Source: Candidatus Methanophagales archaeon
GTDB lineage: Archaea; Halobacteriota; Syntropharchaeia; Alkanophagales; Methanospirareceae
NCBI GenBank assembly: GCA_030617585.1
Contig: JAUWVD010000022.1
Span: 1 to 11,373, forward strand
Direction of reading: 5' to 3'
Length of the DNA: 11,373 bases
Positions 7,108 through 11,373 of the stretch are shown in pieces. The translations under genes were made by a program, and so were the position numbers. Each line of letters starts with the position of its first letter. Position 1 is the stretch's first letter. The notes under the pieces are model-generated. The model saw only the letters and a program-made list of their open reading frames with translations. It made no database searches and was not told the origin of the DNA.

Positions 7108-7182
7108 GGGGTTGTAGGGTAGCTTGGACTATCCTTCGGCGTTCGGGATGCCGAGACCTGAGTTCAAATCTCAGCAACCCCA
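7108..7182 (+). tRNA. tRNA-Pro (anticodon CGG)
   Basis: A complete cloverleaf can be drawn. The acceptor stem GGGGTTG (7108-7114) pairs with CAACCCC (7175-7181) and A7182 is the discriminator. The D arm begins GGGTAGCTTGG. The anticodon stem CGGCG (7137-7141) pairs with TGCCG (7149-7153) around the loop TTCGGGA, with anticodon CGG at 7144-7146. The T arm is CTGAG-TTCAAAT-CTCAG (7158-7174). The G after the anticodon fits tRNA-Pro. CCA is not encoded, and no intron is present. The gene starts 2 nt after the rpoN stop, so it is almost certainly processed out of the ribosomal-protein/polymerase transcript. A run of four T follows. Confidence 0.95.
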
Positions 7183-7214
7183 TTTTGTCATATTAGGGTT
7201 AAAGGTCGGTTTTC

Positions 7215-7397
7215 TTGGAAGAAAAAAGAGAAAAATACACGAAATATGAAAAAGCGCGTATCATAGGTGCAAGAGCACTGCAGATAGCCATGGGTGCGCC
7301 TGTGCTCATAGAAACAGAAGAACTAGACCCCACGGAGATCGCTATCGAGGAATTTGAAAAGGGTGTTGTTCCTATAACCGTGAGGAGGGAGGACTAA
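7215..7397 (+). CDS. rpoK: DNA-directed RNA polymerase subunit K (Rpb6 homologue)
   Basis: This 60-residue RNA polymerase subunit is the archaeal Rpb6 (omega-equivalent). The conserved TKYEKARIIGARALQIAMGA spans residues 9-28, and the C-terminal DPTEIAIEEFEKGVVPITVR spans 38-57. The start is a TTG at 7215: the only in-frame ATG comes at residue 26, inside the conserved core. AAAGGTCGG (7201-7209) is a plausible ribosome-binding site at suitable distance. It follows the tRNA by 32 nt, in the usual rpoN-rpoK order. Confidence 0.95.
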   Translation: MEEKREKYTKYEKARIIGARALQIAMGAPVLIETEELDPTEIAIEEFEKGVVPITVRRED

Positions 7398-7432
7398 TAT
7401 CAAATTTCTTATAGGATATTAGGTGGTTGAAA

Positions 7433-7870
7433 ATGAGAGAAGAAGAGAGGAAGGAAGAGATAAAATTGGGGTTTGTCGTCTCTGAGTTTCACAGGGACAT
7501 TACCTATCAGATGGAGATACTGGGGAAGGAACATGCGGCGTTTCTTGGTGCGAAAGTATCTCGCAGCATATATACGCCTGGTACGTTTGACATGCCTCTT
7601 GCAGTGAAGAAGCTGCTAACAGACAAAGACGAGGAAGTAGATGCAGTTGTCACTCTTGGCTGCGTAATTGCTGGTGCAACCAAGCATGATGAAGCGATAG
7701 CATCGCAGCTCACGCGTAAAATAATGGACCTTGCGCTGGAATATGATAAGCCGGTTACTTTGGGCGTGGCAGGACCTGGGATGACGAGGTTAGAAGCGCA
7801 AGAACGTGTAGAGTATGCAAAAAGGGCGGTCGAAGCTGCGGTAAAGATGGTGAAGAGATTGAGGGATTGA
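7433..7870 (+). CDS. ribH: 6,7-dimethyl-8-ribityllumazine synthase
   Basis: The enzyme joins 5-amino-6-ribitylaminouracil and 3,4-dihydroxybutanone phosphate in riboflavin synthesis, feeding FMN and FAD. From the ATG at 7433 it is 145 residues, normal for the family. Visible motifs are VVSEFH (15-20, aromatic F19 that stacks on substrate), GTFDMP (50-55), LGCVIAGATKHDE (75-87, with the probable general base H85) and a C-terminal helix. AGGTGG at 7421-7426 sets the start at 7433 rather than the TTG at 7427. It lies 35 nt behind rpoK, where enolase and uS2 often stand in other archaea, and converges on cbiB with a 38-nt gap. Confidence 0.93.
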   Translation: MREEERKEEIKLGFVVSEFHRDITYQMEILGKEHAAFLGAKVSRSIYTPGTFDMPLAVKKLLTDKDEEVDAVVTLGCVIAGATKHDEAIASQLTRKIMDLALEYDKPVTLGVAGPGMTRLEAQERVEYAKRAVEAAVKMVKRLRD

Positions 7871-7908
7871 GCGATTGTTTGCACAGCCTTAGGCGTGGAT
7901 CTCGTACT

Positions 7909-8949
7909 TCAATAAAGGATAGCAATCACAACGATGCAAACAAAAGCAAAAGTAATTGTACTTCGTTTTACTATTCTTATTGCTCTCACTATATGCGCCG
8001 TGCTTGCAACTCCAAAGCCTTCTCCCACCGTGTAATAGCCGATCTTCTCCAGCTTCACTTTTAATGCGTGACACATCGCGACTATTGTCAAATGCACGCC
8101 TTCCGTCTCGTTCACGGTTTTCCACACATCCTTTAATTTTGCGTTACTTGCTAATAATAACAGTCCCACGGCAATCCGTTCGGGTATATAATTCAGCACG
8201 TCATCTGCTTTTGCCGAGAACCAGCCGAAATGAATGTATCGCCTGGTTTTATAGCCCACAACTGCATCTAAGGTATTTACTACTCGATAGACCATAGCAC
8301 CAAAGACGCCGAAGAAAGCGAAATAGAAGAAGGGTGAAATAACGCTATCGGTCAAGTTCTCCGCCACCGATTCAATGGTTGCAGAGTTGAGATGCACATC
8401 ATCCAAATCAGATACGTCTCTACTGACCATCTTTCCCACCGATGCTCGTTTCGATTCCAGATTATCCGCGTGCAACGCTTCCCGGCCAAATCGTTCTAAA
8501 CCACTTATCGTGAATGTCATCTTGAAAATAAGCGACCCCAAAACGATGTATACGAGTTCTGGTAGACAAGGGAGCATTAAACAAGGTAAGGAGAAGCTAG
8601 AAATTGTAAGCAGTGCATACACCACACCAAGGATCTTTTCCCTACTCGCTCTTCCACGCCTCGTGATTCTGTCAAAGTGATACATTAACCGACTTATCCA
8701 TACGAGGGGATAATATTTCTCTATCTTCTCCGGTGGGTCGCCAATGGTCAGGTCTATAAGTATAGCAATAGCGAAAATAACGATCTGATCTATGAGCAAT
8801 TTTCGGGTTTGTAACTGTAACGAGCTCATAAAATTCCAAAATAGAATATGACACAGTAGAACAAAACAAATTAGGAATAGTGAGTAGAGAATATGTAAGC
8901 CACCTATTTGACTATGGGTTACATGACTATGCGCCACGGGTTTTTTCAT
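7909..8949 (-). CDS. cbiB: Adenosylcobinamide-phosphate synthase CbiB/CobD-like membrane protein
   Basis: This membrane protein amidates adenosylcobyric acid with aminopropanol (phosphate) in cobamide synthesis. Family blocks are DLTIGDPP (66-73), ESVAENLTDSVISPFFYFAF (193-212), YRVVNTLDAVVGY (221-233) and FGWFSAKADDVLNYIPER (241-258), with hydrophobic helices between. Family proteins usually carry an SPN(A/S)G(W)P stretch before AMAGAL; here the equivalent region reads ETEGVHLTIVAMCHAL (281-296), so that motif is lost. From the ATG at 8949 it is 346 residues, about 40 longer than typical, with an extra hydrophobic segment at 19-37. An ATG at 8829 (MSSLQLQ) gives the usual 306. A TATA box 28 nt before 8949 favours the longer, leaderless form. 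Start uncertain. The cysteine-rich gene upstream on the same strand is probably related in function. Confidence 0.87.
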   Translation of the reverse strand: MKKPVAHSHVTHSQIGGLHILYSLFLICFVLLCHILFWNFMSSLQLQTRKLLIDQIVIFAIAILIDLTIGDPPEKIEKYYPLVWISRLMYHFDRITRRGRASREKILGVVYALLTISSFSLPCLMLPCLPELVYIVLGSLIFKMTFTISGLERFGREALHADNLESKRASVGKMVSRDVSDLDDVHLNSATIESVAENLTDSVISPFFYFAFFGVFGAMVYRVVNTLDAVVGYKTRRYIHFGWFSAKADDVLNYIPERIAVGLLLLASNAKLKDVWKTVNETEGVHLTIVAMCHALKVKLEKIGYYTVGEGFGVASTAHIVRAIRIVKRSTITFAFVCIVVIAILY

Positions 8950-8973
8950 TGTAGATAAAGTACTACTACTACC

Positions 8974-8982
8974 TATAAATTT
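8974..8982 (-). promoter_or_regulatory. Candidate TATA box of cbiB
   Basis: On the minus strand ATTTATAGG is centred about 28 nt before the ATG at 8949, which places the expected transcription start at or next to the start codon. This would make a leaderless mRNA and agrees with the absence of a ribosome-binding site there. Confidence 0.4.
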
Positions 8983-8989
8983 AATTTAG

Positions 8990-9055
8990 GACGCGGATTT
9001 ACACGGATTTACACGGATTTGATTCCATCTGCGTTAATCTGCGTTAATCTGTGTC
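8990..9055. repeat. Imperfect inverted repeat built from three 10-bp units per arm
   Basis: The left arm (8990-9018) has three units close to ACRCGGATTT; the right arm (9027-9055) is close to its reverse complement, with units of GCGTTAATCT type. An 8-nt loop lies between. About 21 of 29 positions pair by Watson-Crick rules, and several of the rest become G-U pairs in plus-strand RNA, so the fold is stronger in that direction. Within an arm, adjacent units are identical or nearly so. It lies between the stop of the cysteine-rich gene and the cbiB promoter. It may be a dispersed palindromic repeat or a transcript-end structure. Confidence 0.8.
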
Positions 9056-9081
9056 AATAAATATTTAATTTCAGTTGGATA

Positions 9082-9477
9082 TTATGCTTTCTTATTTGCA
9101 TTTTGCATTGAGCCATTGCGCTTATTAGGTGGAAACTTCTTCTTTAAAATCGCGAATATCTTCTTTATGTCATCCCTTCTTTCTATGTCGTCAACAGTTT
9201 TTATCCCATATTTCTTGAACTCGACCATAAGCGCCGTTGCTACTTCTGATTTATGCAACCAGTAACAATCAGAGCACCCCCAAATACGACCCCTTTCTTT
9301 TGTCTTTACCCATTCACCACCGGTTTGCCCGTCTTCACAGGGATAAAAAGGGCAGAATCACCACGTGCAATCCTGACCCGTAAAATGGCAGGGATAGTAA
9401 TCGCACGTTTCGTCCGATCCCACAATAATATTATCTTCCATTATCTTCTTCAGATGCTTGTAAGCAAGTGGATGCAT
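9082..9477 (-). CDS. Cysteine-rich small-domain (zf-like) protein with in-frame TGA: selenoprotein candidate or nonsense-interrupted gene
   Basis: The frame runs from ATG at 9477 to TAA at 9082 (131 codons) and is broken by one TGA at 9360-9358, codon 40. The product reads CDYYPCHFTGQDCTW (25-39), TGA, FCPFYPC (41-47), then WGCSDCYWLH (66-75) and a basic helical tail. This is the cysteine-rich small domain family (PF04071 as I recall), a predicted metal-binding domain also found joined to archaeal CobD. The remembered pattern C-T-F-C-Y-C-P-F-Y-P-C puts a cysteine where the TGA stands. Other cysteines (25, 30, 37, 42, 47, 68, 71) are intact. Downstream of the TGA there is no start before residue 84, so the parts cannot be two normal genes. 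TGA is a true stop in uS9, rpoN, ppaC and cbiB here. Either selenocysteine is inserted, or this is a recent Cys-to-stop change or a read error. The neighbour cbiB suggests a role in cobamide synthesis. Confidence 0.72.
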
Positions 9478-9520
9478 GTTTATATTCTCTGCGTCTAAAC
9501 TATTTAGGTATGTGTCGGTC

Positions 9521-9530
9521 TAATTTAAAA
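9521..9530 (-). promoter_or_regulatory. Candidate TATA box of the cysteine-rich small-domain gene
   Basis: On the minus strand TTTTAAATTA lies about 48 nt before the ATG at 9477, allowing a leader of about 20 nt. The rest of the 134-nt gap between this gene and the DUF373 stop (9478-9611) shows no other recognisable element. Confidence 0.3.
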
Positions 9531-9611
9531 GCATGCGAAAATTGGACGGAAATAGAACAAAAGAAGTAGTAAGCGTGGATTCTACTGCTTGGATTTATCT
9601 GCCTGCCCAGC

Positions 9612-10709
9612 CTAAACCTCGCGCTCCTTCTTTGTTATCGCATCTTGCACATAGCCCGAGATTCGTACACCAGCAAAATATAGGCAAATCGCACCGAGAA
9701 TGGAGAAGAAGAGGTATTGATAGCCTACTAGGGGTAGGGGATCTTTGCGTAACAACAAGGTTATACATTCGCTCCCACCCCATATAACCAGCCCGGAAGC
9801 AATTACAGAGAATAATATGGTCCACTGCCGCACAATTTTTTCCCCTTCTATGAGCATATTTATTATCCCCCCAATGATTGGTGCGAGTGCAGCCCCCACA
9901 TACCACCATATCGACCCCTTGACGTAATAGGTAAAACTCAGGAATATATGCTCGCTGGAATCGGGCTGTGAAATGCTCAGAATACCCTTTGATGTGCCAA
10001 CTAAGATTAGCACAACTGCGCAGATATACACGACAATAGTTATCTTACCGCTGTATAATGACTGCTTCGCACTCTCGAAGAGATTTTTTAGAATATTCTC
10101 ACGCCCCAATCCCTTAAGCAGCATGTAAATCCCTAAAAATGCTAAAACTACCCCCATCACTTGACCAGACATCCCAAACAGTAAAGAAATGGCTAAGAGG
10201 AACAAAAAGAGACCTAAGGGTGGCAAGAACGTGCGAGAAAACTTCGGATCCTCGAATAATCGCTTGATCACATAAAACGTGCTTTCTAAATGCTCACTCT
10301 GCTTCACTACTACCCGCCGCACGGAATCTATCTTCACCCGTGATTGGATAATAGGTACGATCGATTCGTCCTCGGCACCGTCACTCACGAGAATTGCGCT
10401 ATCCGATCCAAGTTTAGACAGGACCTCATCCAGCTCTTTCCCTATCTCCCTATCTGATGTGACTCCGACTTTCTTATCGCCTGCGACCAAAACGATCTCA
10501 GCCTCAACATCCTCTTCAACCAACCGATCGTATACACTTATAGCATAAAATATGGCATTCACATCAGAATCTTCAGAATCGGCAAGTGCTAATTTTGTCG
10601 CGGCAGATAAACTCGCTTCTTTTCCTATAATTGGCGTATCTAAACCTGCCTTCTCACCTATATCATTATCCCTGTCTACGCAAATAACAATCGTCTTAGA
10701 CTTATCCAT
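9612..10709 (-). CDS. DUF373 family membrane protein
   Basis: This 365-residue archaeal protein has no established function. The N-terminal soluble part (about 1-155) opens with the family signature ICVDRDNDIGEKAGLDTPII (9-28), rich in Asp, and also contains VSDGAEDESIVPIIQSRVKI (108-127). The C-terminal half has about six membrane helices, near 162-180, 183-200, 222-240, 266-286, 296-312 and 328-348, and a basic end (KKEREV). DUF373 proteins are widespread and conserved in archaea; the acidic motif could bind metal or nucleotide, but that is a guess. The gene starts 44 nt after the purF stop with its own TATA box, and ends in TAG. The start ATG at 10709 gives the standard family N-terminus. 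Confidence 0.9.
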   Translation of the reverse strand: MDKSKTIVICVDRDNDIGEKAGLDTPIIGKEASLSAATKLALADSEDSDVNAIFYAISVYDRLVEEDVEAEIVLVAGDKKVGVTSDREIGKELDEVLSKLGSDSAILVSDGAEDESIVPIIQSRVKIDSVRRVVVKQSEHLESTFYVIKRLFEDPKFSRTFLPPLGLFLFLLAISLLFGMSGQVMGVVLAFLGIYMLLKGLGRENILKNLFESAKQSLYSGKITIVVYICAVVLILVGTSKGILSISQPDSSEHIFLSFTYYVKGSIWWYVGAALAPIIGGIINMLIEGEKIVRQWTILFSVIASGLVIWGGSECITLLLRKDPLPLVGYQYLFFSILGAICLYFAGVRISGYVQDAITKKEREV

Positions 10710-10738
10710 TTGCTATTACTAATTAGTTATCGCCACAT

Positions 10739-10748
10739 CATATAAAAA
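10739..10748 (-). promoter_or_regulatory. Candidate TATA box of the DUF373 gene
   Basis: On the minus strand TTTTTATATG is centred about 34 nt before the ATG at 10709, predicting a very short leader of under 10 nt. The T-run just after the purF stop overlaps it and could also end the purF transcript. Confidence 0.45.
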
Positions 10749-10753
10749 CTTTT

Positions 10754-11373
10754 TTAAAACTGTGTCAGTTTCAACTGTCGCGCTATGCACACTTCACCCG
10801 GTATTTCAACAGGATATTTCCCTGTCAGACAGCCAAGGCAAAGATTATTTGCATCCATACCTACAGAATCTATCAGCCCTTTTAAACTGAGATATCCTAT
10901 GGAATCTGCATTTAAGAACTTACAAATCTCATCCATAGATCTATTCGATGCTAGCAACTCAGCCCTCGTTGGCGTATTGATGCCAAGGTAACAGGGTGTC
11001 TTTATTGGTGGACTGCCTACGCGCAGATGCACCTCTTTCGCGCCTTTCTTCTTCAAATTAGCTACAATGCTACGCGATGTTGTGCCCCTCACGATGCTAT
11101 CATCTACTAACACAACTCGTTTTCCCTCCACATTAGCTCGCACAACATTTAATTTCAGCCGCACCGCAGTATCTCTTGTACCTTTCTCAGGCATGATAAA
11201 TGTCCGTCCTACGTATCTATTCTTTATAAAGCCCTCAATATAATCAAGCCCTGCCTGCCTCGCATAGCCTATTGCAAACGTAATGCCCGAATCCGGTACC
11301 GGTGACACTATGTCCGCTTCCACACAATGCTCCCCTGCCAGTCTCTCACCTATCTCCCGCCTCACGTCATACA
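10754..11373 (-). CDS. purF: Amidophosphoribosyltransferase PurF, C-terminal part
   Basis: This is the first committed enzyme of purine synthesis (PRPP plus glutamine to phosphoribosylamine). The gene runs off the right edge, so only about 205 C-terminal residues are seen, beginning mid-protein (YDVRREIGERLA). The PRPP-binding loop VVLVDDSIVRGTT is complete (codons near 11116-11078), and SPVPDSG precedes it. Cysteines at TPCYLGIN and in the pair CLGC before TGKYP match ligands of the 4Fe-4S cluster in the Fe-S class of PurF; the remaining ligand would lie in the missing part. The GTG at 11365 is internal and not a start. The N-terminal glutaminase domain is outside the window. Confidence 0.95.
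   Translation of the reverse strand, partial: YDVRREIGERLAGEHCVEADIVSPVPDSGITFAIGYARQAGLDYIEGFIKNRYVGRTFIMPEKGTRDTAVRLKLNVVRANVEGKRVVLVDDSIVRGTTSRSIVANLKKKGAKEVHLRVGSPPIKTPCYLGINTPTRAELLASNRSMDEICKFLNADSIGYLSLKGLIDSVGMDANNLCLGCLTGKYPVEIPGEVCIARQLKLTQF

Noticed and set aside
7882..7897. Small hairpin (CAC-GCC/GGC-GTG with a bulged A) between convergent ribH and cbiB
   Set aside because: It has only about six pairs and no T-run follows, so it is too weak to call a terminator.
9027..9055. Hairpin downstream of the cysteine-rich gene as a 3'-UTR SECIS element for the TGA
   Set aside because: The position would suit an archaeal SECIS, but in the minus-strand RNA the stem has several A-C and A-A mismatches and I cannot match the conserved internal-loop pattern. 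It is better explained as a repeat.
8990..9055. CRISPR array
   Set aside because: The 10-bp units abut without spacers and reverse orientation halfway, unlike a CRISPR repeat-spacer array.
9358..9360. TGA read as tryptophan (genetic-code change)
   Set aside because: TGA ends uS9, rpoN, ppaC, cbiB and the MbhE-like gene at their normal family ends, and the family has Cys, not Trp, at this site.
9253..9498. Plus-strand open reading frame of 81 codons
   Set aside because: It is antisense to the cysteine-rich small-domain frame, shows no family features and has no ribosome-binding site.

Overview
The window comes from a euryarchaeal-type archaeon, most likely a methanogen or methane-oxidising relative. 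Supporting this are archaeal RNA polymerase subunits N and K, archaeal uL13, uS9 and eL18, a methanopterin-type dihydroneopterin aldolase (MptD), an archaeosortase, a DUF373 membrane protein, and TATA-box promoters with short leaders. I cannot fix the lineage further from sequence alone. TAA, TGA and TAG all end ordinary genes here, so no global stop-codon reassignment is visible.

Layout. Positions 1-1150 hold the tail of an Mrp/Mbh-type cation antiporter module (MbhE-like C-terminus, MrpB, MrpC). It stops after MrpC and is followed by trpB2 (1219-2574). mptD (2673-3053) then meets, tail to tail and with an 11-bp overlap, a minus-strand pair: artA (archaeosortase, 5535-4711) and ppaC (CBS/DRTGG-regulated pyrophosphatase, 4686-3043). 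A divergent promoter region (5536-5644) containing a palindromic TATA box leads rightwards into the conserved archaeal cluster eL18, uL13, uS9, rpoN, tRNA-Pro(CGG), rpoK, and then ribH (7433-7870). From 7909 to the right edge everything is on the minus strand: cbiB, an inverted repeat, a cysteine-rich small protein, a DUF373 protein, and the 3' two-fifths or so of purF.

The most notable item is the cysteine-rich small-domain gene at 9477-9082, next to cbiB. It has an in-frame TGA at codon 40 where the family, as I remember it, has a conserved cysteine. The reading frame stays family-like on both sides and ends at a normal TAA. It is either a selenocysteine candidate in a cobamide-associated protein or a recent nonsense mutation, and because of the TGA an ordinary gene caller would miss it.

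Functional themes are ion-gradient coupling (Mrp), translation and transcription (ribosomal proteins, RpoN/K, tRNA), and cofactor synthesis (methanopterin via MptD, flavin via RibH, cobamide via CbiB). Surface protein anchoring (ArtA), pyrophosphate control (PpaC) and purine synthesis (PurF) complete the set.
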